Below are positions 42,032 to 54,107 of a stretch of DNA of 64,000 nt, in pieces. Source of the DNA: Simmondsia chinensis (Eukaryota > Streptophyta > Magnoliopsida > Caryophyllales > Simmondsiaceae); assembly GCA_018398585.1 (NCBI GenBank), contig JAGTTD010000001.1, positions 13,270,501 through 13,334,500 on the forward strand, in the 5' to 3' direction. Numbering within the stretch: the stretch's first letter is position 1; every line of letters starts with the position of its first letter. The notes beneath the pieces are model-generated. The model saw only the letters and a program-made list of their open reading frames with translations. It was not told where the DNA came from and made no database searches. Position numbers and translations under genes: made by a program.

Positions 42032-44270
42032 TGTTGGGAAAACATATGAATTTTGTTGGAAAAATAAACTCTGATGTCGACTATTGGGTTCACAGTTCTC
42101 AACTATGGTCACAACAATAGGCATCTATTAGAGCACTTAGAGTAGAAGACACTTCTCTCTACCCAAGCCCCCGGTTGGAGAGTCACGCTTCTTGACACCT
42201 CACGTGCGAGAGTTCCCGGGAATAGGTTTATCTCTATAAACCCTTTGCCCTAATACCGGTTGTTGGGATGAATTTCAAAAATTCTCCCTAAAGTTTATAA
42301 AGATAACACAGTGGAACGGGTTTAAGAATTCATAACTCTAAACCTAGGGTTGATTTAAAATTCCTAATTTTAAATCTACTGACTTAAATTCATAATTTAA
42401 ATCAATAGATCTAAATTCTTAATTTAGATTTACATGCCTTTTACTCTAATACATTCATAACAATACATAAACTGGTACAGACATAATAACGAATACTATA
42501 AATAAATAGAAAAGCGAAAAAGAATAAAGAACGAAGAACATACCTGAAATTGCTCCAATAATAAAGAAAACCAAGAAAATTGAGACCCCGCGATCTTCTA
42601 CGCAATTACCGCGAACCGCCTGGAGGGTGGGCTCTGAAAAATATTAACCTGAGGAAAGGAAAATTTCAACGGAAATTTTTTTCTCAAATTAGTTCTCCGA
42701 AACTATTTCTAGAAACCCTAAGACTTGTTTCGAAACAGAATGCCAAACCTCGGAATAAGTACCTCTATTTATAGGAGTATACCGGAGCGAAAAATCCAAT
42801 TTTATTCGATGTGGGAACCGCCCAGTCTAAATTAAAACGCAGCGTTTAATAAAAAATGCAACATAAAACGCAGTGTTTATTCAACCCAAAATGCGTCCCT
42901 TTTATTTTGAAGTAAGTGTGACACATGGCGGGCCACGATTGGCCCGCCCGTGCTCACGTGGATAGGCCCTAGCCTGTCGTGCGCTGGTTGGTTGATCCGT
43001 GAGCACACGGATTAAGGGCTGTGCTCGTTATTTTACGATTTTTTTTAACTTTTTGCCTTGTTTTTCACATGTAAATATTCATCATATGAATTTTAATTTC
43101 AAAAACCATTTTATTTTATAATTTTTAGTATTTATTCATCTCATGAATAATGTTTGGCAAAATTAAATTTACCCATCTTATGGATAAATAATTCATCTCA
43201 TGAATTCTTTAATATTTTTTCAATGGCAATAAAATGCAGAGGCTTGCGCAGGGACCTCAGGGTCATTTTAAATCTAGATCCAAATGGGTTAAATTAATCA
43301 TCCCATGAAATAATTTAATTACCACTTAATGAGACTTAATGCCACTAAATAAATCTCACTACACTCCAGACTTAAATTATTTATTTGATATCTCCTAATA
43401 GACTGTATTGATGACAACAACCCCTCCACTAGATGTCCATGACAAAGGATAAATATAACCACTATTATTATCCTTCTCACAGCTTCTCCATTAGTTACCG
43501 ACTCGCCCTTCATTGAATAATTCATTTATACTTGAACATATTCACAGTATAAATTCGAAATGTCAAACACTTAAAATACTTCGGCCAAAGTTTTCAAACT
43601 ATTCAAATATTTGCGAATCAACTAAGGGGACATCTGTATCTCATAAGAGACTGTAGATTTCCTATTGAATACCCGATCCTTGTCACACTTCACGCTGGTA
43701 CCCAGTGTACGTGGGATTTCAGTCATTTGTTTAGACCTTACTTATAGTACGCCAAAGTAGCTAACGTTCCATGCACAAGTCTAGAATACCCTCAGGATTT
43801 AGAGTCATCGTTCAAATAATACAACATGAATCACTCATTTCCAATAGTAGTCTAGAAATAAGTAACCCACATGGTCCAACTCGGTGTGTCAATCTTGTTA
43901 AACACACAAACCTAACACTTTTGGATCTCCATCCGCATGACCAAGACAAGTCATCTAAAGTGTCACATTATAGTCTTAACATACAAGTGGTCCAGACTTG
44001 TCATTGACTACGAGTCCTTCAAACAACAATCTATACCATTTGTTCCAAGTCTATCTGTGGCTTAGTCTCATAAACCACTTAGAGCAAACATGTAAATTGT
44101 AGTATGAGGAGTATACCCATCTCATGGATGTCTCCCAAAAGAAAATCACATGCAGTATAAATGCTCACATACACAAATTTAACTAGGAAACGACTGAAAC
44201 TTCAATTTTATTTATTAATTAAAATAATATATCCAGAATAAATCTGGATTTCAGGACACTGTTCCTAACA
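42032..44270 (-). repeat. copia-B 3' LTR
   Basis: Pairs with 48369-50622 throughout: AACTCTGATGTCGACTATTGGG, CACTTCTCTCTACC, GGTTTAAATTCCTAATTTTAAATC and others. It shares GAGGCTTGCGCAGGGACCTC with the copia-A LTRs. Confidence 0.88.
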
Positions 44271-44285
44271 ATTTTCCACTTGTCC
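44271..44285 (-). other. copia-B polypurine tract
   Basis: Minus-strand GGACAAGTGGAAAAT lies directly before the 3' LTR, homologous to the copia-A tract. Confidence 0.6.
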
Positions 44286-44299
44286 TAAATCCAATTTAT

Positions 44300-45226
44300 G
44301 AAAAAGTCCATACTCATCCCTTTTAAGTTTGAACCAAAAGTCTACTGAGCCTAACCCTTTGTGAGCACAATTACTTTATTATGAAGTCAGCAATACAATA
44401 CTGCTTGACATTCCTCTCACTTATGGCTCCCACTCCAAGGGCAAAGACATGCTTAGACATCGAACGTCTATCATTTTAATCTGACTAGAAGTCTTAAATA
44501 ATATATCCAACTGGAACCAGCTCGTCACTTTGAAAGATCAGCATGGGATCTCTAGTTCTTCTCAAGAGCTAGAGAAAGCTCTTTACTGCCACCTAGTCCA
44601 TTGGACCCAGGTTAGGCTAACACCTGCTTACTATGTCATAGCATAGCAGACATAAAGTCTCGTGCATAACATGGCATGCCTAAGGCTCCCACTGCCAAAG
44701 CACATGGAATATTTCTCAATTGATCCTTTTCTTGATATGTCCTAGAACACTACTCAAAAGAGAGAAGGACTCCGTGCTATACCTTGACAACGTCTTGCCA
44801 ATATAAGTGGCTGGAGAGAGATCCAACATCTTACTCTTATGACCTTATAGAAGCTTAATCTTAAGAGTAGAGCTAACTTCTCCTATGTCTTTTACATTAA
44901 GTTATCATGACAACTAAGTCTTTACAGCTAATGACACCCCCACATCATTCTCATTCAGTAGTATATCGTTGACATATAAAACTAAGAAAGTCACTTCTTT
45001 CTCTTAATATGATTTGTACACGGATGGTTTGTTTAACCAATTGCTCAAAACTATAAGACTTAACTGCTTCATTGTGGCTAAAAGTATCAGATTCAATGCC
45101 ACGGTCAACCACTAAGGATCCCGCTTTGAACCTTTGAGGTGTCCTGACAATTCTCCCACCACACCTAAGCTTTCGTGTACCTGGAACATTCTCGTTCCTA
45201 TTAGTAGGTGCATCTAATGCTTCCAC
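44300..45226 (-). pseudogene. pol: copia-B linker, RT and RNase H scraps
   Basis: 44951-45226 holds the integrase-RT linker GGRIVRTPQRFKAGS and SDTFSHNEAVKS. Immediately downstream LYVNDILLNE (about 44950-44980) is the RT catalytic block, with YVDD changed to YVND, in another frame. The usual 150 residues of RT between them are missing, so there is an internal deletion. Short fragments at 44390-44480 resemble the end of RNase H. Confidence 0.65.
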
Positions 45227-45740
45227 TATGAATTAAGTTCTGTCTAGCTGTTCAAAATTATTGTCATTTTCTTTTTAATGCTATTTTGGTTTTACTTTTA
45301 TAGTTTATTTGTAAAATTCTTCTCTAAGTATTTCGCATTGTTTACGTATATAAGGAAAAACAACATGAATAAATCATAAACACATGTTTCATAGCAGATA
45401 AAAAAAAAAAATTATTTCTTGTAATAAAGGTTCACAACCATATTCAAAATGAATAACAATTATTCTTCAAACCACATAAATCAAATTCTTGCCCAATGAA
45501 GGTACAAACCAATAAGAATTTTTAATAAGCAAAAACAAAAAATTCTAACACTAAAATCTAAGCTATCGCTTCCTACTACTAAGACTGCTATTCTTGTATC
45601 GCCTTCAGCTGTCAGGTACAGCTCCCATCATATAGCCTCCTGGTTGGCCTGAGCCCCTATAACATATTACAGACTTGGTCAGTTGAACCTGAGTCCACAC
45701 ACCAAGAATATGGTGAACTCACCACTACACAAGACTCAAA
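45227..45740 (-). other. copia-B interior between gag and linker, no gene
   Basis: AT-rich stretch with stops in all frames. Protease and integrase, expected here, are not recognisable. Confidence 0.5.
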
Positions 45741-46600
45741 TCAGTGAGATATCAACATACCTTCACCAGATGGCTTAGCAGTCTTTACAGGAAGAGCAGC
45801 CATGTACTTTACGTAGTTTCTCTTCCAGTGGTCCATCTTTCCGCAAAAGTAACACTTTCCTTTCGTTGGCCTTTTGTTAGGATTAGTCACTACACTAGCA
45901 ACCTTGCCTTTGCCTTTCTTTCCAGTCGGTCCCTTATTCTGCTTGCTCCCACTAGTCCTCAATACCTGAGTCAAGTGGACACTCCCCTTGGCTCGCATAA
46001 TACCCTTTGCTACCTGTAGCTCTTTCATCAGCTCAGGTAATGAATAATCCTTATTATTCATTGTGTAGTTCAGCTTGAATTGAGTGAAAGAGCTGGACAG
46101 AGAGCTGAGGATGATGTCCTGCTGAGACTGACTATCAATCTTAGCATCTAGAATCTCCAACTCAGACAAGCATGCCATCATTTTCATGATGTACTCCTGA
46201 ACTGGGGACCCTTCTGACATCCTCATGTTCAAGAGCTTCCTCATCAGCTCTTACCTAGCTGCCCTATCTTGACCAGCAAACATTTCCTTTAAATGTTTAA
46301 TCATCTCAGCTGCTGTTTCCATCTCAAGCATCTGATGCTTGAGTACATTGGTCACAGAGGCTAAAATGTAGCATCTGGCTAACTCATTACCATTATTCCA
46401 ACGTTCATAACGCTCTTTAATCGCAACTGCAGAATTATTAGCGGGCACCGTAGGTCGAGCTTCAGTGAGAACAAACTTATGACCCTCATGTATTAATACT
46501 ATGTCTAGGTTCATTTTTCAGGTGAAGTAATTCGGTCCAGTTAAGGCATTATCTTTCAGAATTGAGTGAAGTGCACCAGTCGCAGTCATTTCAAAACACT
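45741..46600 (-). pseudogene. gag: copia-B gag
   Basis: 46251-46514: NLDIVLIHEGHKFVLTEARP, ERYERWNNGNELARCYILAS and TAAEMIKHLKEMFAGQ. A stop then falls at AAR*ELMRKLL, followed by 45741-46244: GSPVQEYIMKMMACLSELE, SLSSSFTQFKLNYTMN, LPELMKELQVAKG and the zinc knuckle CYFCGKMDHWKRNY, whose last Cys is Tyr. A second stop precedes Met 46514 (NYFT*KMNL, where NY..WKR is usual). This is the Ty1/copia gag type with long leaders. Confidence 0.85.
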
Positions 46601-46699
46601 GTAAATGCAAACAATCGTGTAACTACCTTATATGAGTCATGTATAATGTACTGATATATATTCTTTCAATTTAGCAAACACAATAAGTCAGATACCCAC

Positions 46700-47130
46700 C
46701 AAACTGTACTATCATGCATACAATGATGACCCAAATACACCACTCCTTACTCCCCGGCAGCGGGGTCGCACGAAGCTAGTTCAGGTGAGAACTATTCTCA
46801 ATTAACCTGTTTTTCTTGTAACTCTTACCAAACATGATTAACTCAACACTTTACCTTAGTCTCTAACATGACACAACATAGCTTCTCGGGGAGGCTAATG
46901 TATCACACTAGTCAAGTGTAAACCATTGCCTAAACCTCCATACAAATACACGAAATACTCCACGGCAACGTGGTCACATCGCTTCTTTGCACTTTGGTTT
47001 ATCCTAAAGAAGTCTACCCTATAATCTGCAAACCGACATCCTCCGTATTGAGGTGTACCGATCTACTATACTGCTAGACCGGTAATGGAGACCGTAAGGT
47101 TATAACAATTGAAACCTCGCTCAACATGAT
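46700..47130 (-). repeat. copia-B leader block shared with copia-A
   Basis: Contains CTTCTCGGGGAGGCTAATG, ATACTCCACGGCAACGTGGTC, AGAAGTCTACCCTATAATCTG, CATCCTCCG and AATGGAGACCGTAAGG, in the same order as the two copia-A blocks. It is non-coding and lies in the leader just before gag. Confidence 0.7.
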
Positions 47131-48354
47131 TTTGATAACCAGTGATTTTTAATTAACTTGCATTTACAACTTGGATTATCTCATAATCCCCTTTAGAATC
47201 TCATTCTAAAATTAACCAAAATTAATTAATTAATTTATTTAAAACACTATCGTTTCACAGTATAGATTATCTCATACTCTTACATTAGAATCTCATTCTA
47301 AAATCCAATCAATAAAATTAATTAATTAATTTTAATTAAAACAATTCCAACATGTAATTTAGATTATCACATAATCTACTTTTAAAATTCTAATTTCAAA
47401 ATTAAATTAAAAATAATTTTATTTAAAATCAATAGCGATTTTGTGCTTAGACTATCCCATAGTCTATTTTAGAATCCTATTCTAAAAAAAATATTAAATA
47501 ACTTTTATTTAAAATAACACTGATTCACAATTTAGATTATCATATAATCTAATTTAGAATCTGATACTAAAAGAAAATTAATTAATAAAATAATTAATTT
47601 ATAATTATTATGTAAATCAGTATAGCGCTGACGTCACGTCCGCTGACAAAATTATTTTTTTTAAATTTTAGAATTAAAATATTTAATTTTAAAATAACTT
47701 GAATCTAAACTCATTAAATTAATTTTATCCGATTTTATATAAAATAATTAAATCTAATCTCAGTAGATCAACTTTATCCAACTTTATAAAAATTAATTCA
47801 ATCTAATCTAATTAGATCAATTTTAACCATTATTAAAAATATTTGAATCTAATCTTATTAGGTTAATTTTGTCCAATTTCATAAATCATGACGAATAACG
47901 TATAATCTCATTATACGAACAACATAATCGCAAATTTATGGGTTGTTTCGATTTAATGATTAATTCATTAATGATTTAAACAATTTAAATTATTACTATA
48001 AACAACATAGTTAACTATTAAATCTTTTAACCGATTTAAACAATTTAAATCAATACTTTAAATAACATAGTTAACTATTAATTCATTTAACCGATTTAAA
48101 CAATTTAAATCATTACATTAAAATATTCTAATTAATAATTAACTACTTTAATGATTTAAACAATTCAAATCACTAATTCAAACAATCATCTGAATTAACT
48201 GTTAATTCTTTATTGATTTAAACAATTTAAATCAAATCGTCAAATTAAACTAACTTTTCTTCATAATAAAATCTCTATTTTTTTAAATCGCCAATCTATT
48301 TATTTCGATCTTATTATACCTATTTATATATATTATGAATGTAATCAGAGGCTA
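47131..48354 (-). repeat. AT-rich degenerate repeats in the copia-B leader
   Basis: Repeated phrases every 60-100 bases: TTTAGATTATCATATAATCT, AATTAATTAATT, then from 47940 TAATTCATTTAACCGATTTA followed by AACAATTTAAATCATTAC in at least four copies. Very AT-rich, many palindromes, no coding sequence. Confidence 0.65.
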
Positions 48355-48366
48355 GCTCTGATACCA
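48355..48366 (-). other. copia-B primer binding site
   Basis: GCTCTGATACCA, complementary to initiator tRNA-Met, lies two bases from the 5' LTR. Confidence 0.8.
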
Positions 48367-48368
48367 AT

Positions 48369-50622
48369 TGTTGGAAAAACTAATAAATTTTGTTGAAAAA
48401 ATAAACTCTGATACCGACTATTGGGTTCACAGTTCTCAACTTTGGTCACAACAATAGCCACCTCTTAGAGCACTTAGAGTAGGAGACACTTCTCTCTACC
48501 TAAACCCCTAGTCAGAGAGTCACGCTTCGTGACACCTCACATGCAAGAGTTCTCGGGAATAGGTTTATGTCTATAAACCCTTTGCCCTAATATCAGTTGT
48601 TGAGATGAATTTTAAAAATTCTCCCTGAAGTTCATAAAGTTAACACAGCAGAACGGGTTTAGAATTCATAACTCTAAACCTACGGTTGGTTTAAAATTCC
48701 TAATTTTAAATCTACTTACTTAAATTCATAATTTAAATCAACAGATCTAAATTCTTAATTTAGATCTACGGGCCATTTACTCTAATACATTCATAGCAAT
48801 ACATAAACTTGTACAGGCATAATAACAAATACTATAAATAAATAGAAAAGCGAAAAAAATAAAAAAAAGAAGAACATACGTGGAATTGCTCCAACAATAA
48901 AGAAAAATAAAAAATCGAGATCCCGAGATCTTCAACGCAATGACCTCGAACTGCCCGGAGGGTGGGCACCGAAAAATATTAAACTAAGGAAAGGAAAATT
49001 TCAACAGAAATTTTTCTCTCCAATTAGGTCTTCGAAACTATTTCTAGAAACCCTAAGACTTATTTCAAAACTGAATGCCAAACCTCGGAATAAACAACTC
49101 TATTTATAGTAGTATATCGGAGCTAAAAATCCAATTTTATTCGAAGTGGGAACAGCCCAGTTTAAATTAAAATGCGTCATTTCATAAAAAACACAACATA
49201 AAACGCAGTGTTTCATCAACCCAAAACGTGTCCCTTTTATTTTGATCTAAGCGTGACACATGGCGGGCTGCGATTGGCCCGCCTATGCTCAAGCAGATAG
49301 GCCATGGCTTGCCAACGTGCGACACGTGTCGCGCGCTGGTTGGTTGTTCCATGAGCACACGGATTAAGGGCTTTGCGCGTTATTTGCGAATTTTTTTATT
49401 TTTTGCTTTGTTTCCCACATATAAAAATTCATCATATGAATTTTAATTTTCAAAAATTATTATATTTTATAATTTTTAATATTTATTCATCTCAGGAATA
49501 ATGTTTAGCAAAATTAAATTTACCCATCTTATGGATAAATAATTCATCTCATGAATTCTTTAATATTTTTTCATTGGCAATAAAATACAGAGGCTTGCTC
49601 GGGGATCTCGGGGACAATTTAAATTTAGCTCCAAATGTGTTAAATTAATCATCTCATGAAATAATTTGATTACCACTTAATGAGACTTAATTGCACTAAA
49701 TAAATCTCAGTGCACTCCAGACTTAAATTGTATATTCGATATCTCCCTAATAGACTGTATTGATAACAACAACCCCTCCACTAGATGTCCATGACAAAGG
49801 ATAAATATAACCACTACCATTATCCTTCTCATAGCTTTTCTATTAGTTACTAACTCGCCCTTCACTGAATAATTCATTTATACCTGAACATATTCATAGT
49901 ATAAATTCCAAATGTCAAACACTTAGAATACTTTGGCCAAAGTTTTCGAACTATTCAAATATTTGAGAATCGACTAAGGGGACATCTGTATCTCATAAGA
50001 GGCTGTAGATTCTCTATTGAATACCTGATCCTTGTCACACTTCACGCCGCTACCCAGTGTACGTGGGATTTCAGTCATTCGTTTAGACCTTACTTATAGT
50101 ACACCAAAGTAACTAACGCTCCGTTCACAAGTCCAGAATACTCTCAGGATTTGGAGTCATCGTTCAAATAGTAAAACGTGAATCACCCATCTCCTATGGT
50201 AGTCTAGAAATAAGTAACCCACATGGTCCAACTCAGTGTTTCAATCTTATTAAACACACTAACCTAATACTTTTGGATCTCCATTCACATGACCAAGACA
50301 TGTCATCTAAATTGTCACGTTATAGTGTTAACATACAAGTGGTCCGAACTTGTCTTCGACTACGAGTCTTTCAAACAACAATCCATACTATTTGTTCCAA
50401 GTCTATCTGTGGCTTAGTCTCATAAACTACTTAGAACAAACATATAAATTGTAGTATGAGGACTACACCCGTCTCATGGATGTCTACCAAAAGAAAATCA
50501 CATGTAGTATAAATGCTCACAAATACAAATTTGACTAGAAAACGACTGGAACTTCAACGTTATTTATTCATTAAAATAATATATCCAGAATAAACCTGAA
50601 TTTCAGGACACTGTTCTTAACA
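48369..50622 (-). repeat. copia-B 5' LTR
   Basis: Pairs with 42032-44270. It ends GTTCTTAACA against Reina-3 sequence with no target duplication. Confidence 0.88.
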
Positions 50623-51535
50623 GTGCAAGCTGCAAATTGTCCTTCAATTACTGAACTATGTGTTTCCTTTGCTGAATTAGATCCTCAACTTTAGCCACAT
50701 AAGTATTACAACTCTGAGATAACACTGAAAATGGAGGTTCATAGCCATATAAAGCCTAGAAAGTAGTGGTACCCAATGAGGAGTTTGCATGAGTGTTATA
50801 CAATTATTCCGCTAGCGAAAGCCACTTGCACCACTAATTGGGATTGTTGAAAGTCATGCCCCTCAAGTATTGTTCCACACTTTGGTTCAATCTCTTGGTT
50901 TGTCCGTCAGTTTGGGGATAGTATGCTGAGCTCAAGGACAATGAAGAACCCAGTAGTTTGAACAATTCTTTCCAAAATGTACTTGTGAACAAATGATCTC
51001 TATTAGATAAAATGGTATGTGGAAGTCCATGGAGCTTATACTTGTTATCCAAAAAGACCTTAGCAAGCCTCTCTTCACAAATAGGGTGATTAAGAGCTAT
51101 GAAATGGCCATACTTTGTAAGACAATCAATCACCACCCAAATGATCTCTTTCCCTTCTGATTTTGGCAGTCCTTCAATGAAATCTATGCTAATTTGCTGC
51201 CAAGCTCCATCTGGAATTGGTAGGGGATGCAACAACCCAGGTTAGGGAGTGTGACCACTCTTGGTATGCTGACAAACTTCACAACTCTGCACCATTTCAA
51301 TCACATCACGCTTCATACCCTACCAAGTAAAATTCTGTTTCAACCTTTGGTATGAACCCTCAATTCCAGAGTGGCCACCCAGTGCTGAAGCATGGAAAGT
51401 TAACATAATTTGTCTTCTCAGCTCAGTAGAATTCCCAATATAAATCTTCCCCTTGATTCTCAGAATACCATTAACCACGATTACATCATTAGCTATTGAA
51501 CCTGCTGCAAGATTCTGAATGCTAAGTGTTGTCAA
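50623..51535 (-). pseudogene. pol: Reina-3 integrase, truncated
   Basis: 51320-51535 gives the region before the zinc domain (GGHSGIEGSYQRLKQNF). 50834-51235 carries the core: ISIDFIEGLPKSEGKE with the first catalytic Asp, then ILSNRDHLFTST, where SDRD is SNRD, and GQTKRLNQSVEQ, where the catalytic Glu of QTER is Lys. Two of three catalytic residues are thus lost. Fragments FYALYGYEPP-like and RKHIV..LKDNLQLA follow to 50623. Confidence 0.8.
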
Positions 51536-51550
51536 ATGCTCTTGAGCAAC

Positions 51551-52814
51551 CTAGTCATTCTCATATGACTTAAACATTTCCTCCATCCAAGCAGGAATGA
51601 AAGTGGTGATTGCAAAACAAGAGGACTCTACTGCATTCTCTTGCCTCCTTGACAATGCATCCGCAGCCAAATTCTCCCTCCCCTTTCTGTATTCATTTGC
51701 ATAATCTAAGCCGGACATCTTCACTAGTCCTTTCCTCTGAACTCTTGTTGTTATCCTTTGCTCTAACAAGAATTTAAGGCTTTGGTGATCAGTTTTGATC
51801 ACAAAATGATGCCCTTCTAAGTATTGTCTTCACTTTTGCACTACTAGGAGAATGGCCATGTACTCTTTTACATATATAGGCAAGCTCATGTGACATGGGC
51901 TAAGAGCTTGGCTTAGGAAGGCAATTGGCCTTCCTTGTTGTGACAACACTGCTCCCACTCCATTACTGCATGCATCAGTCTCAATCTCAAAGGGGTTAGT
52001 AAAATCAGGCTTCCTCAATGCCGGTGCTGCACACATTGCTAATTTCAGACTGCCAAAAGCCTTTTGTGCTGCAGCATTCCAACAAAAAGAATTCTTCTTA
52101 AGAAGATCATTCAAAGGCTTATCAAGGATCCCATACCCTTGAATGAACTTCATATAGTATCCTGTTAGGCCGAAGAAACTTCTCATTTGTTTAAATGTTG
52201 TGGGAATTGGCCATTGCTTCAAAGCTTGAACCTCAGAAACATCGGTGGCTGCTCCTTCATAGGAGATTACATGACCCAAATACTCTACTTGAGTTTGGGC
52301 AAAAGTGCATTTGGATAGTTTAGCAAATAGTTTGTGTTTGCGCATGGTATGAAATACTAGATTCAAGCGTTCAACATGGTTTTTCAAGTATGGGCTATAG
52401 ACTAAGATGTCATCAAAGAATACAAGGACAAATATTTTTAAGGAAAGACTTAAAGATTGAGTTCATTAGAGCTTGAAAGGTGGTAGGAGCGTTTGATGAC
52501 CCAAATGGCATAACCACAAACTCAAAATGGGCATGGTGGGTTCCAAAGGCTGCTTTGTATATGTCTGATTCAACCACTTGTATTTGGTGATATCCTTGCC
52601 TCAAGTCAAGTTTTGAAAAGTAAACCGCACCATGTAGTTCTTCTAGTAGGTCATCAATAATAGGAGTTGGAAATTTGTCTTTGATGGTTAAGGAATTTAG
52701 TTGCCTATATTCTATACACATGCAAGATGTTCCATCTTTCTTTTTAATAAGAATGACTTGGGAAGCAAATGGACTATGGCTATGCCTTATAAAATTGGTT
52801 CTTAATAGCTCCAC
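51551..52814 (-). pseudogene. pol: Reina-3 reverse transcriptase and RNase H
   Basis: 52413-52814: [57 protein letters not shown]. The catalytic FDDILVYS region lies at the break near 52390-52440 (plus strand ATGTCATCAAAGAATAC). 51830-52387: CTFAQTQVEYLGHVIS, MRSFFGLTGYYMKF and RNase H FEIETDACSNGVGAVL. 51551-51802 ends with KTDHQSLKFLLEQR and AADALSRRQEN. Three frames are needed. Confidence 0.85.
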
Positions 52815-52835
52815 TTGTCTTTCAATCTCATTCTT

Positions 52836-53659
52836 TTAAGAATGTGGGTATTTGTATGGTCTTAAGTTGATTCGATTGGAATTAGCTTTGAGTGAAACAA
52901 TATGGTCGAGGATTCTTTTCGGGGGTAAGGTAGTGGGTAACTCAAATAGATCTTTAAAATCATGTAATATCTGCCTAATAAAGGGATTAGACACAACTTG
53001 AGCATCATCTAGTTCTGCACTAATGGAGAACAAATGGCCAATCCATTGTACCTTCCTCTTCTTAAGCACCCCTTGCAACTTCGCACAACTCATGATTTAT
53101 AGGCTTCCTTGCTCAACCGACCCTTGCAGCTGCACTGTTTTTCCTTCTGTCTCAAATGAAATAGTTAGCTGCACAAAATCAAAGATAATAGGACTAAAAG
53201 TTTTCATCCAATCCACACCTAAGATCATGTCACAACCCCCTAACTTTAAGACCCTGAAATTAAAAGTGAATGAATGTCCTTGCATCTCCCATTTGAACTC
53301 TCTGCACTTCATTTGTGTTAACATGGAATTCCCATCCGCTATAGTTACAGCCAAGGGAGAGGTCTTGATGAGTTCATGTCCCACCAATCTAGCTATCCTA
53401 GGATCCAAGAAGCTATGGGTGCTTCCACTATCAATCAAGATTAGTAAGGACTTGCAGTTTGCGACCCCTTTGATTTTAATGGTGTTGTGAGTTCCCCCAC
53501 CAGTTAAAGCTCTAACCAAGATCTCAGCCTCATCCTGATCTTCCTCTGCAACTTGGGTCTCCACCAATTCATCCTCACATTTTGCATAATCCTCTTGATC
53601 CTCATCTATGTCCTCACTACCTGTGACTGTCATTAGCTGCATTGGAGTGCACTTATGAC
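52836..53659 (-). pseudogene. pol: Reina-3 protease and linker
   Basis: 53097-53659 starts in the zinc knuckle half HKCTPMQLM, has an acidic stretch (EDIDEDQEDYAKCEDE), then protease LLILIDSGSTHSFLDP with DSG intact and GGCDMILGVDWMKTF. 52836-53093 carries the linker to RT (HDFKDLFELPTTLPPKR). The right end is the hAT-1 target duplication CTTATGAC. Confidence 0.85.
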
Positions 53660-54107
53660 TAGGTGTGGCCACAGGCCGGGTAGGGCTGGGCTAGGCTGGG
53701 CCTGGCCCACTTTCGTCGGCTTAAAAAAAAGAAGAGCAAAATTTAAATAATACAAAGTCGTTTTGTAGTAAATTATTATAATTCCTTGATAAATAATATG
53801 AGATACAAATACAATTTTTTTCAAGCACTAATAATGCTAAATATACATGTTCAAAAAAAAAAAGCTAAATATATGTAATAAAATGAAATATACAATAAGC
53901 AATAGTAAATAATGGTAAATATCTTAAAAAAAAAAAAATAATGGTCAATAAATAACGTAACAAGTATAAATACAACGCAGTAGGAGCCTAATATTTAAAA
54001 GTACAAATTTGTTTATCAAAAAATACAAAGTTTGACGTATGGGGGGTGCGGTCGTCTTTTGACGTAAATATTTAAAAGTAAATAATTGACATATAAAAGT
54101 GTTGATA
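53660..54107. other. hAT-1 3' terminal region
   Basis: The GC-rich terminal 50 bases are followed by AT-rich non-coding sequence with A-runs (53863, 53926). No gene. The same layout is seen in hAT-2 (55819-56296). Confidence 0.6.

Larger units (their letters stand above)
42032..50622 (-). mobile_element. copia-B: long-LTR copia element with gag, pol mostly lost
   Basis: Direct repeats 42032-44270 and 48369-50622 (TGTTGG to CTAACA/TTAACA), canonical primer binding site (48355-48366) and polypurine tract (44271-44285) define a minus-strand element with LTRs of about 2.25 kb. The interior (4.1 kb) has a long leader, gag, a linker and a scrap of RT. The outer flanks CATGT and GTGCA do not match, and they belong to different gypsy elements in opposite orientation. 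Confidence 0.85.
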
